Both the position numbers and the translations under genes were made by a program. From the NCBI GenBank assembly GCA_027604705.1, contig JADHYV010000027.1, positions 236,774 through 300,773 on the forward strand: a stretch of 64,000 nt of DNA. The letters are read 5' to 3'. Source of the stretch: Allomyces arbusculus. Its lineage: Eukaryota; Blastocladiomycota; Blastocladiomycetes; Blastocladiales; Blastocladiaceae. This document shows positions 50,289 through 60,093 of this stretch, piece by piece. Within the stretch, counting starts at the first letter, position 1. Each line of letters begins with the position of its first letter. The notes under the pieces were generated by a model. The model did no database searches. It worked only from the letters and a program-made list of their open reading frames with translations, and was not told the origin of the DNA.

Positions 50289-52094
50289 ATGGGGAACACG
50301 CCCTCCACCCCGTCTGCCGTCGAACCGGCCCCGGGCACCTTTGATCAGGCCTTTGCGACCGCGGCTGCTGCCAACGCGGCGCGCCAAGACGCCTACGCCG
50401 CCGACAGGACCGACGCGACCGCAACGGCCTCGGCGGCCGCATCCTCGTCGCCTGCTCGCGCTCGTCACGCGCACCAGCTCGCCACGCTCGAGCAGTCGCA
50501 GGACGCTCATCTCGGCGCGCGCCGGCCCGTCCCACTCGTGCTCTCCGGGAAACCGGCGCCAACCGCCCCGATTGCGCTCCCGTCCCCTCGCCACGCCGCT
50601 CACCACCACCAGTACGGCACGGGGTTCATGGACCGCGACCATGGCCATGCGCACGGCGCTGGCGCAGAATCCACGAGCGAACCCTCACCCACAGTTCCGC
50701 ACGGTGCTGGAGCTGCTGCCGCGCGGAACCCGGCCCTGTCGGCCGCCGTAGCTGCTGCCGCGGCCCAGTTTGGCAGCTCGCCGTTTGTTGGGTCGCCGCT
50801 CTCTTACGCGTCGTCGGTCATTGGACCCGCGGCGGGTACCGCTGCGTCGGCTGCACCCTCGGCGATTCGTGGTCCATTGCCTAACGGCGACGTGGCCCAC
50901 CTCGTCGCTGACATGACCCAGCTCGACTTGCACGGACAGCCACCCCACCAGCAACCGCCGCCCTCGTGGCTCGCGCCGCCCGAACTGCCATCAGTCGAGG
51001 CCGACTTGGTCACCCACAACACGGCCTCGGACACGAGTTCCTCGACGGGTCGCACGCCCACGGCAATGGCACCAGAATCCGCGCTCACGGCTGCACTACG
51101 GCAACAAGCACTGGCACCGTCCGATCCGCTTGCCGCACGGCCCACCAATGGCACCACCCACCATGCAACGAGCGCCGGCTTCCCGGCCCCAATCCGCATC
51201 CCTTCCACGATCCAGTTCATTGCCGACGCCTTGACCGACGGTACCAGCGGCTCGGGCGACTTTGTAGCGCCATCAGCCGTCTACATTACGGGGTCGTTCA
51301 ACAATTGGCAGACCAAGGTCCCGCTCCGCCGTGTCACCGGTGGCAACGCTGCGGCAAATCCACGGCAAGCTGTGTTCTCCGTGACGCTCCCGCTCGCTCC
51401 GGGCGTCTACCGGCTCAAGTTTATTGTCGACGACGAGTGGCGTTGCTGCCGCAACTTGCCCACCGCGCAAGATGATGACGGCACGCTCGTCAACTATATC
51501 GAGGTTGCTGCACCACCCGTGCCCGTGATAACTCAGCCCATGGGACCGCGTGCGCGCGCGTCCACGGCACCCGACGTCCCCTTGGCGACGACGTTGCCCG
51601 CACCCATATTGGCTCCCGTTCGGCACTCACCAACGGCCGAGTCCATGGCGCACAGTGTCCCGGCAAGTCGTACCGACCCGTGGGCAAATGGTGCGGCACC
51701 ACTTTCCGAATCGCCACCCGGGTCGTACACGACCATTGTCCCAACACCACGCATGCTCTCTCGGCTGGCGTCGGCGGGAGCTGCGGCTGCTGCCGCCGCG
51801 GCGTCAGGTACTTCCGTGCCGGTCCCAGTCCTTGAGGACTTGGTCGACGACGATGGCACCGACGTCGACGAGAACGCGCCCATGCTCGACCCGCCAACAT
51901 TGCCCGTTCACTTGACCAAAGTCGTGCTCAACCAGGCGCGGCCCGAGGAGGAGGCTGTGCCCGTGCCGCCGCACGTCGTGCTGAATCATCTCTACGCATG
52001 CAGCATCCGCGATGGGGTCATGGCCGTGGCGATCACGTCGCGGTACCGGAAGAAGCACGTCACGACCGTGTATTACCGTCCCGTCTCGATTTGA
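50289..52094 (+). CDS. AMPK/SNF1 beta subunit
   Basis: Single-exon gene of 601 aa. The start is the ATG at 50289, which gives MGNTPS, a good N-myristoylation signal (Gly2, Ser6) as in Gal83/Sip2/PRKAB. The beta subunit tethers the Snf1 kinase complex and senses glycogen. The first 300 residues are Ala/Pro/Ser-rich and look disordered. The CBM48 carbohydrate-binding module lies at about 330-400 (VYITGSFNNWQTKVPLR, GVYRLKFIVDDEWRC, LVNYIEV); the Trp pair expected for glycogen contact is present. The C-terminal ASC domain, which binds alpha and gamma subunits, is at about 535-601 (LPVHLTKVVLNQ, PPHVVLNHLYACSIRDG, VTTVYYRPV). It is longer than yeast Sip2 because of the N-terminal part and a linker. 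Confidence 0.93.
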   Translation: MGNTPSTPSAVEPAPGTFDQAFATAAAANAARQDAYAADRTDATATASAAASSSPARARHAHQLATLEQSQDAHLGARRPVPLVLSGKPAPTAPIALPSPRHAAHHHQYGTGFMDRDHGHAHGAGAESTSEPSPTVPHGAGAAAARNPALSAAVAAAAAQFGSSPFVGSPLSYASSVIGPAAGTAASAAPSAIRGPLPNGDVAHLVADMTQLDLHGQPPHQQPPPSWLAPPELPSVEADLVTHNTASDTSSSTGRTPTAMAPESALTAALRQQALAPSDPLAARPTNGTTHHATSAGFPAPIRIPSTIQFIADALTDGTSGSGDFVAPSAVYITGSFNNWQTKVPLRRVTGGNAAANPRQAVFSVTLPLAPGVYRLKFIVDDEWRCCRNLPTAQDDDGTLVNYIEVAAPPVPVITQPMGPRARASTAPDVPLATTLPAPILAPVRHSPTAESMAHSVPASRTDPWANGAAPLSESPPGSYTTIVPTPRMLSRLASAGAAAAAAAASGTSVPVPVLEDLVDDDGTDVDENAPMLDPPTLPVHLTKVVLNQARPEEEAVPVPPHVVLNHLYACSIRDGVMAVAITSRYRKKHVTTVYYRPVSI

Positions 52095-52415
52095 TGTTGG
52101 CGTTGCGGCGGATCTGTGTTCGTTTGCTTGTTGTGCCTCTGTCGTCCCCCCCCCCCCCCCTCCCCCCCTTTTTTTTTGGAGAGAGACATTGAGATTGAGA
52201 GATTTGCTTTTCTTTGTGCTTTGGCTCCCGCGGACCTCTTTTGGCGCTTCACTTTTCGTCATCCCCTCGACCCTTTCTCTTGGGCGTCTTTGCGTTTCCC
52301 TTTCTCCCGGTTTTCCCGGTTTTCTCGAGTCCCGCGTGCCCGTGTACATACAGTTTGACGCCTTGCCCTTTTCCTGGTCTCCATAACTCGCAACTCCAAA
52401 AACGAGAAGAGCTAT
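52095..52415. other. Convergent intergenic region
   Basis: 321 bp of pyrimidine-rich DNA between AMPK beta and RFC2. It begins with a C/T homopolymer tract. Confidence 0.5.
52146..52178 (+). repeat. Homopolymer tract C15-T-C7-T10
   Basis: Pure pyrimidine tract in the 3' flank of AMPK beta. It is prone to slippage and to sequencing error. Confidence 0.9.
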
Positions 52416-53770
52416 TTACACGACAAACTGCTCTGGTGGCACGACGACACGAGCCATGCGCGCCACGAGCCCGGCCAGCTGCACATTTGACGAGACGCCC
52501 TCCAGGATGCGCATGTGCGCGAGCCCAATCAACTTGGCAAACTCGAGTTTCATGTACTCGGGCAAAACGAGTGCCGCTACCGCATTCGCTCCACCTGTCG
52601 CGGCCGCCGGTGCCTGCGTCGGCGCGTTTTTCACGACGCGGAACAGGGTCGTGACCACGTCCAAGCTCGCGTACCCGGCTTTCGTCAAGGCCGTGATCGC
52701 ATCGAGCGCGCGGTCGACATGGCCCGTCGCGCAATTCTGCACAATGGCCGAGACCTGTGCCGGGTGCGGCACGTCACAGACCTTGAATACTTGCTCGGCA
52801 TCGACCATACCCGACGCAGCCGACGCCGCGGCCTGGAGGTGGTTGATAGCGAGCCGCAAGTCACCGTCGGCACAAAACACAACGGCCTCGAGTCCTGCGG
52901 GTGTCATGGGCACGTTTTCGCGCTGCGCGACGGTGCGCACGCGCGAGAGGACTTGGGTGTCGGACAAGCGCGCGAATCGGAGGATGGCGCACCGCGACTG
53001 GATGGGCTCGATGACCTTGTTGGACGTGTTGCACGCGAGCGCGAACCGCGTCGTCGACGAGTAGAGCTCCATGGTGCGGCGCAACGCCTGTTGCGCGCCG
53101 GCCGTCATGCTGTCGGCCTCGTCAAGAATCACAATCTTGTGCCGGCCCGGTGGCAGCGTGACTTTCTTTTGCGCAAACATCTTGATGCGGTTGCGGACCA
53201 CGTCGATGCCGCTACGGGCGCGGGAAAGAGAGGAAAGGTGAGCGGGTGCAAGTGGGAACTTCAACCACCGCGCGCACGCGAAATGGAGCTGTACCGGTCG
53301 TCGGACGCGTTCAGTTCCAGCACGGCCTCCTTGACAGCCGGCCCGAGCAGGGCATTGGCGAGGCACATGATACTTGTCGTCTTGCCGATGCCGGGCGCGC
53401 CCTGGTGTGCACATGCCACGTGTCAGTTCGTCCGTTGGCTCCTGTCCATGACATGGAGACCACGACGCACCGACATGATAAGGTTGGGCATGTTGCCGTC
53501 GCTTGCAATGACCTTGAGCCGGGCCACCGTCTCCTCGTTGCCCATGACCTCGTCGAGCACAAGCGGGCGGTATTTTTCGACCCTATGAGCAAGATGGGCC
53601 GGCCGCGCCTCGTGCATCTTAGTCCTCGAGTTCCCTTGTTGATCTCGTCGAGCGCTGCAATGCGAGTAATACCATGGCAGCTCCAATTCGTCGGTGTTAG
53701 GCGCGGCCGCGGCGGCTCTGGCGGAGGTCGGCCGCGTGCCCGACGACGAGGCTTGTGCGGCAAGGGACAT
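52416..53770 (-). CDS. RFC2: Replication factor C small subunit (RFC2-type)
   Basis: Four exons, 53673-53770, 53471-53582, 53295-53401 and 52416-53211, give 370 aa. RFC loads PCNA onto primer ends in the nucleus. Splicing restores [20 protein letters not shown] (RFC box II), the Walker A segment [20 protein letters not shown] at about residue 71, [20 protein letters not shown], the Walker B block [12 protein letters not shown] near 133, and SRC ([10 protein letters not shown]) near 176. The C-terminal helical collar ends [14 protein letters not shown]. Sequence around NASDDRGID and the C-terminus fits RFC2 (yeast Rfc4) better than the other small subunits, but paralogue choice is not certain. 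Introns are 69-90 nt. It shares a short divergent promoter with PSMD9. Confidence 0.92.
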
Positions 53771-54146
53771 GGCTGCAGCCTGTCGTTATGGTGATCGATC
53801 TGGCGCACGGCCTGTCTGGCGCGTTTGCTGCAAGTTTGGGAAGAGTGGAGCAGCGGGTCGCGAGGGTAGTTCCTGTAGTTCACAGCGTCGAGAATGCCTG
53901 TGCATCGACTCATGGCAAGCGTCTCATCTGCTGCCACGCGTTTCCCACGTGTTGCATGCGTCAGTGATGCGCGTTCTCTGGCCCTGCGTGGTTGAGCATT
54001 GGTCAGTTCCTCTGCTCCATTGCGCCAGCACTACACGTCCTCCCCTCTCCATTTCTTGCAGCCGCAACCACCGACCACCACGCGCAATACCGGCGCCCCG
54101 CTCCAGCAAGACGACCAGCTCGCTGCACTTGGCTTGGATGACAACC
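53771..54146. other. Divergent promoter, RFC2 / PSMD9
   Basis: 376 bp between the starts of RFC2 (minus) and PSMD9 (plus). No coding sequence is supported. Confidence 0.5.
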
Positions 54147-55167
54147 ATGACCCAGCCAGACGCTGTCCAACACGCGCGCCAGCTTGTTGCGGAAAAAGAC
54201 CAGCTCGACGCATCAATTCGCGAACTCGAGGGCGCGCTCCGCAGCGTATGTCGTCGACGCCCTCCCGTCACCGCACGCGACGAATGGTGGCCAACTGGTG
54301 ACACCACCCCAGTATCAATTCTCACTCCTGGGCATGGTTGTGGCACCATGGTCATTTGATTCTAGCATGGCGTGTCCATGGACGAGCCACTTGTCGACGC
54401 CCATGGGTTTCCACGCGCTGACATTGACGTCTATGCTGTGCGTGGTTTGCGGCACCAGATCATTTGTATGCCACTGCCACACGCATCACCCATTTCATCC
54501 ATTGTGGCCCATGCAGCCTGACCGATTTGCTTTCAACCAGGCATGCGCAACGACCTCAAGGCTAAGTATGCCGAGATTGAGCATGCGCTCATTGCTGCAC
54601 ATGCGTCTGTGGCTGTGACAACACCCACTGTGGCTTCTGCTCCTGCATCTGCACCCATCCATTCTGCTAAGACAAGGCAACCATTTGCCAAGGTCAATGC
54701 TGTTGCACCCGATTCACCTGCATACCAGGCGGTATGTGTTGCTGTTTGTGCTTGGGAGCATTGCACATATATGACTGACCCCTTGAGTGCCCACACAGAA
54801 CCTCATCAAGGGTGACCTCATTGTTCAGTTTGGGTTGCTCAACCACATGAACCATGACCAGCTCAAGGCACTCCCTGCGTTTGTGGCCCAACTTGAAAAC
54901 GTATGTGTAAATCAGCTCACACTGATTTTCTGATGTCTCCATGGATGGCTAAAATGATCTGCTACTGGACTGAGGCAGCAATTGCTGCAAGTGTCTGTTC
55001 TTCGCCAGGGCCAAGAAGTGTCACTCTCTCTAGTACCAAGCAAATGGGGAGGGCAGGGGCTTCTTGGGTATGTAGCAGGGGTTTTAAGTCATTTCATGCT
55101 GAGGTTGATGCTGACTCATGGCTGGTTTTTTTCCCCCAGATGTCACATTGTTCCTTACCATGAGTAA
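54147..55167 (+). CDS. NAS2: 26S proteasome assembly chaperone PSMD9/Nas2 (p27)
   Basis: Six exons, 54147-54245, 54366-54465, 54541-54731, 54799-54900, 54979-55067 and 55140-55167, give 202 aa. Nas2/p27 binds the Rpt5 tail during assembly of the 19S base. The N-terminal coiled coil (LVAEKDQLDASIRELEGAL) leads into HGVSMDEPLVDAHGFPRADI, the family hallmark. The junctions restore GLRHQIICMRNDLKAKYAEI. The C-terminal PDZ domain reads PFAKVNAVAPDSPAYQANLI, GDLIVQFG, QVSVLRQGQ, VPSKWGGQGLLG and ends CHIVPYHE, matching the conserved GLLGC.I.P end. All introns (67-120 nt) are GT..AG and in phase. No single open frame shows the gene. This is the last ordinary gene before the repeat-derived end of the window. 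Confidence 0.93.
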
Positions 55168-56424
55168 CAAACAACTGTGCATCATGGTTGAACTGGACAG
55201 TCCCATGGTTGTATATTGTGCTTTGCAACCAAAACTGAATTTCTCTGGCTGAATGCCTTGGTCCACAATTATGCTTTGCACAAAAAATGGCACAGTGGTT
55301 GCTTGGTTGTGAGAGTTGGTGGGAGAGTGATGTGAAGTGGAGTACCTGGGTCGCTCTTTTTGCATGCTAGTTTGTTGCGTTTATGGCTGCTCAGTCTGCA
55401 CCTCAAGATGTCACACTCTTTCACCATTGCACTCTCTTCTTCATCCACAACAACTCTCCAACCTTCACAGCACCCTCAATCTCAGCACTCAAATTGCACA
55501 CATACCTTGACACAATGATGCCACCCAAGTTTTCTTCCTCACATCAAGTTCTTGTGCTCATGCCATGTTACACAGGTAGTACTGTCTCTGGAAATGATGC
55601 ATTCATCAAGGAATGCTCCACTGTGACTGCAACTACCCCAATCTCCTCTGTCAAGACAAGATCTACTTTTTCTTGGGGAACTTTCCAGTGAGGCGATTGC
55701 ATTTTGGCCATGCACAGTGCAACCTCTTCCGACAATGCACTGGACTGAGGTCATCAACACACTCTACACGTGCTTTCTGCCCTTGACAATTGGCATTTAC
55801 TCATACAAGGTGCTTGAACAGTTGCGGCAGGGCTGGATGCCCCCATTCGAATTCTTGAAACAATTTGATGAGCACACCAGCTGTGTCAGCAACATGTCCA
55901 ATGCCGACTACTTCCACCAGCTGCTTGAACATGTCAACACTCGAGCTTGCAAAGAATTGGCCCATTGTGGGGACACAAATGGCTTCTGGGGCAAGGTGCT
56001 GACACAAAACAGGCAGAGGAGAGGGTGGGCGAAGCCCAGGCTCAGCACGAGGCACAGATGATCAAAAGTGTCCTGTTTCACTGCAAAGCTCAGAGTGCAC
56101 AAACAGCCTGGAGGCAGGAGCGAACCAAAAAGGAGCGCCACAGATAGCTCACAAAGCGTCTCCACCCATCAAACCCTCCTGCATATTGTTCCCGATTACA
56201 CCAATTGTGCAGAACGATGTGGTCTGTCTTGCTCACTTCGCACAAAGGCATGCACATTGTGGTCATACTTCAAACGTCACGCTGACAGAAAGAGAAAACA
56301 GGCCTGCATGTACCTGTTGTCAGAGGGGACAGCTGTTTTGTGTGTGGGACCTGGGCAGGTGGCACTTGTTGTGCACCCTCAAACCCGGACGAAATTTGTG
56401 CTTTGACAATGGCTGTGATGAAAC

Positions 56425-56459
56425 CCTGAGCAACAGGGACAAGACATGTCAGTAGGCAG
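56425..56459 (+). repeat. 35-bp imperfect direct repeat, copy 1
   Basis: Begins cctgagcaacagggac. Its partner is at 56574-56608, about 150 bp away, with about seven differences. It may mark terminal sequences of a small element. Confidence 0.6.
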
Positions 56460-56573
56460 TTCTCTTTCAGTGAGGCAGGGCAGGCATGCACCATTCGTTC
56501 AAGTCTGACACATGATGTAAACAACCAACAGACAAACCAACTGGTGGACAGCAAAAAAGGATACAGCACAGAC

Positions 56574-56608
56574 CTGAGCGACAGGGACGAGACACGTCAG
56601 TGGGTGAT
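56574..56608 (+). repeat. 35-bp imperfect direct repeat, copy 2
   Basis: Begins cctgagcgacagggac. Partner of the segment at 56425-56459. It overlaps the far end of the LTR-like segment at 56590-56776. Confidence 0.6.
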
Positions 56609-56776
56609 ATGGTGTTGAGTGTAGAACGAGCCTGTTGTACCAAGAGGTACAGTTTGGGCGTTTATATACATGGGATGACAAGTGGGAATCAATGGAAACA
56701 ACGTAAACACAAGAGGAGCTAAACTCATAACTCCACTTCACATCATTTCTCCCCCCTCTGGCTAGTGACAACAACA
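56590..56776 (-). mobile_element. Possible solo LTR of another element
   Basis: Read on the minus strand it begins TGTTGTTGTC at 56776 and has a TATATAAA box at 56668-56661 about 110 bp in. This is promoter-like architecture typical of LTRs. It differs in sequence from the copia LTR that starts at 56801. The 3' boundary is not defined and no partner copy is in the window. Confidence 0.3.
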
Positions 56777-56800
56777 TGGTTCAGAGTTGAACCATTGTTG

Positions 56801-56980
56801 TGTCAAAGTGTTTGGCTCGCTTTTGTTTCTTTCCTTTGCCGTTTCCTTTGTCATTTCTTTGTTGGGGCAGTTTGAGTCAGATCCACATGTGTACGAAGGT
56901 GGCAACCTAGGTTATGGTTGCCACCACCGTGAAGTGCAGAGTGCACTCACCAAATGAATTCTTGCTCCCCGCTGAACCTT
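56801..56980 (+). mobile_element. 5' LTR of copia element A
   Basis: Begins TGTCAAAGTGTTTGGCTCGC and runs to about ..CTGAACCTT. The same start (TGTCGGAGTGTTCGGCTCGC) occurs inverted at 60072 and direct at 63928. The copy at 59891-60072 has the same length and shares the blocks GGTGGCAACCTAGG and CCGTGAAGTGCAGAG. Three copies sharing the left edge define the boundary. The right edge rests on two copies. Confidence 0.8.
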
Positions 56981-56986
56981 GTGAAA

Positions 56987-57003
56987 GGTTATGAGCCCTG
57001 GGC
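56987..57003 (+). promoter_or_regulatory. Primer binding site, half-tRNA-Met type
   Basis: GGTTATGAGCCCTGGGC lies a few bases after the LTR. It is complementary to an anticodon-region sequence GCCCAGGGCTCATAACC containing CAT, as in tRNA-Met. Priming from the internal part of initiator tRNA-Met is known for Drosophila copia and some fungal Ty1/copia elements. Confidence 0.5.
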
Positions 57004-57276
57004 GCATCCCAAGCGCTCACGGACTGGACGAATGCTGCTGAACGACTCGTCGTGGACCCGCCGCTGCTGCTGCTGCCGATTTTCGCTGCATCTTAACCCC
57101 ACCCACCAATCAACCAGTGGGTGCCACGCCGACCCATCTGCTTTGACCACAACGACGAAAAACAACCGAAACCCACACCACCACTGCCTGAAACTTGCTG
57201 CATCTGCTCATTGAAATGCAACACTGTTTTGTTTTGAATCAATTTGGACAATTTCGCCGATCTTTCGACCTGCACC

Positions 57277-59890
57277 ATGACTGTCACCACCACCTTGTCC
57301 GTGTCTGTCAAGACGCTGATTTCTGGCCAACCAGCAATGATTGAAACACTCAAGGCCGATGGCTCAAACTGGCCGACATTCTCCAACCACTTTCTGGGCT
57401 TCCTAACGGCCGACCAACTTGAAGGCCTGCTCGATCTCAAGTCCTACAAGATATTGGTTGATGCTGAGTACGAGACCATGGCGCTGGAACAGCAAGAGGA
57501 AATGACGGATGTGCAATTCAAGAAACTCATTGAGGTTGACTCGGACGTCAAGATTGTTGCTGATGCGATTTTTTGGAATGGCCCTGCCATGGCTGAGTGC
57601 AAGAAGTGCATGGCCCACAACTGTTACAAGGCCACGTTGTGCATCTGGACCATCATCAAGGTCGTTTTGCTGTCTGCTGTTGCGTCTGAGCTGTTGCCGA
57701 TATTTTCGGATGCTACATGCATTGCTGATGCATGGTCTCTGCTGTGAGCTCATTTTGATAAACACTCCACCCAAGCCCACCTCACGAATGTCAAGGGACT
57801 GTTCACGAAGCCCATGTCGGGCTCTGGCGCTACTGCAGTGCGTGAACACATTGCTGATTTGCAGTGTCGTTTTGACGTGATTCGGTGCCATGAACGCACC
57901 AAGTCATTGTCGCACCTGTGCACCAGTTTTGCCGACTCGTTTTTGGTACTTGCGCTGCTCGCATTGCTGCCACCCGAATATTTGCTGACAGTGCTCTTGT
58001 TGGGTGAATGCTATGAAGAGATGTCGCTTGTCAAGCTGCAGACAATTCTTGAAGGTGCTGCAGACCAGCTAGCGGGCGGCTCTGGGCCCGAGGTGCAGGC
58101 GCTTGCTGTCATGAAGTGCAAGGACACGAACACGTGCTACAACTGTGGCAAGAGCGGCCACTATGCCCGTGTCTGCCCACACCGTGACCAACAGCGCAAG
58201 GGTGGTGCCGAAAGCTCGAACTGGCGCAAGAAAAAGGACGCGAATGTCATGGCCAAGAACAGAGAGGAGCGCGCCATGGTGCATTTGTTGGTTGAAGAGT
58301 ATGAGCATTTGTTGGCATTCACCCATGGTGCAGACGCAGCTGGTGTTGTTTTTGGTGCAGCTGAATTTGACGGATTTGCGCACTACCCGATTGTCGCCCT
58401 CTGCCCCGAGAACGTGAGACTTGAACGTCAGAGCCATCAGGGCATGGCAACACTGCCCGGCACGTATCCGCCCATTATCCATGTCGATGCGTCAAATTAT
58501 GAAGAACCTGATCCTCACCACGACCGCGCGCGTGCACTGGTGCCTTTGTCAGTGCGCACCTGTCTTGCACAGAGCCCTAAAGTTGACTCGGCTGCCAGCA
58601 CGCATTTTTGTGGTGACAAGTCACTGTTTGCCACGCTCAAGGACATGCAACCAGGCAATGAGTTCCTCGTTTCCCTCAGCATCCACCACGTGTGCCATCC
58701 AATTGGCAAGGGCACAATGCACATCTGCATGCCAATGGGCAGCATTATCCACCTCGACCCAGTTTGGTATATTCCCAGATTCAAGACGCTTGTGTCAGTC
58801 TCTAAGCTGTACGATAGGACCGCCATATGTGTGATATTCAGGGAATGGGATGTGCAGTTCGTGCACTGCGAGACAGGCGATTTGGTCGCCAAGGGCGTGC
58901 GGCATGGCGATATGTGGATTAACCCAGGCGTGTGTGAAAAGGGGCTGACCAAGGATGCGCATGTGCTCGACGTTTGGGGCAAGTGCCCTGTTGGTGCGCA
59001 TGTTGCCGATGCAGTTAAGAAGGTGTCACTCGCAGAGCTGTGGCACACACGTTTGTTTCACGTTGGTCATGATCACGTTTCAGCCGTGTGCACACTCGAA
59101 CATGGCATCAAGGACGACATGGGTGCAGCCAAGCCAGCACATGAGTGCATGATGTGTCTTGTGGCCAATGCACGCAACCAGCCACATCCGCTACGCCATC
59201 TGCGTGCAAGTCGACTCTTTGGCGTCCTTCATGCCAATTAGCGTCGACCAAGACAGTCAGCATTGGCAGCATCAACTACTTTGCCACAGTCACAGACAAG
59301 TACTCGTGCTGGTGCTTTGTGCTGCTTCTCTGCAGCAAGGACGATTTTGGGCTGCAGTTTCTCAATTTGCTCAAGCACGCCGAGTTGTTCTTTGGTGTGT
59401 CTGTGGGCCGCCTGCACAGCGACCACAGTGGCGAGTGTATTGGCAACAAGTTGCACTCAGTTCTGCTCACATGTCACATGCATTTGTCGACAATGTCACC
59501 AAACTCGCCCGAGTCGAAATGGCTTGCTGAGCAGACACAGGGCGTCCTCAAGTCAATGGTGCGTGCAGCCATGACAGCCGCCAAGGCGCCAGATTCACTC
59601 TGGCCGGAATGCGTGCGTGCTGCATGCTATGTGCAAAACCGTGTGCCAAGTGATTCGCTCAAAGGTTGCTCGCTGTTCCAGATTGTGTTTGGTGCACCAC
59701 CCGACATGTCCAAGTGCAAGGTTTGGGGCTCACTTGGTGGCGCTGTCATTCTGACGACGCAGGCTCGTCTGGCGGGTCCAAATTCGCAGCAGGCATTGTG
59801 GTACGCATGGTCGGATATGGAGACGAACTGTCATGGGTCACACGTGATGGATACCGTGTGTGGGACGGACAGAAGGTGTTTGTTATCGAA
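57277..59890 (+). mobile_element. Copia element A, gag to integrase, defective
   Basis: Plus-strand Ty1/copia internal region. Gag starts at the ATG at 57277 and carries a zinc knuckle (CYNCGKSGHYARVCP) near 58135. A protease-like VDSAAS follows near 58590. The GAG-pre-integrase block is SLAELWHTRLFHVGHD near 59030, and the integrase core has LHSDHSGECI and AEQTQGVLKSMVRAAM. Defects: an in-frame TGA at 57745-57747, a one-base deletion near 59240 that shifts frame before the integrase core (seen by comparison with element B), and an abrupt end at about 59890, where an inverted LTR begins. Reverse transcriptase is missing from this copy within the window. Confidence 0.9.
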
Positions 59891-60072
59891 AAGGTTCAGC
59901 GGGGAGAGAGAATTCATTTGGGGCGTGAACTCTGCACTTCACGGCGGTGGCAACCAAACCCTAGGTTGCCACCGTGATTTACACGTGGGATCAACTCACA
60001 CAACTCCAGCGGTGAAACGACAAAGGAAAAACATCACAGGGAAAACACAAATGCGAGCCGAACACTCCGACA
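59891..60072 (-). mobile_element. 3' LTR of copia element B (minus strand)
   Basis: On the minus strand it begins TGTCGGAGTGTTCGGCTCGC at 60072, just after the end of the element B pol frame at 60094. It runs 182 bp to ..CTGAACCTT. Its far end abuts the interrupted integrase of element A. Confidence 0.8.
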
Positions 60073-60093
60073 CTCCCCCACGGCGAGCATTTC

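Larger units (their letters stand above)
55168..56800. other. Unassigned, repeat-like region
   Basis: 1.63 kb with visibly lower GC and many CA/TG-rich words. Open frames of 85-115 codons, for example 55717-56061, have no recognisable domain. It contains an LTR-like segment and a 35-bp direct repeat, listed separately. Likely a graveyard of transposon fragments next to the copia elements, but I cannot name a source. Confidence 0.4.

Noticed and set aside
55717-56061. 114-codon plus-strand frame as a gene
   Set aside because: Ends abruptly in repeat-like DNA, with no recognisable domain and no consistent splice sites. It is kept only as part of the unassigned region.
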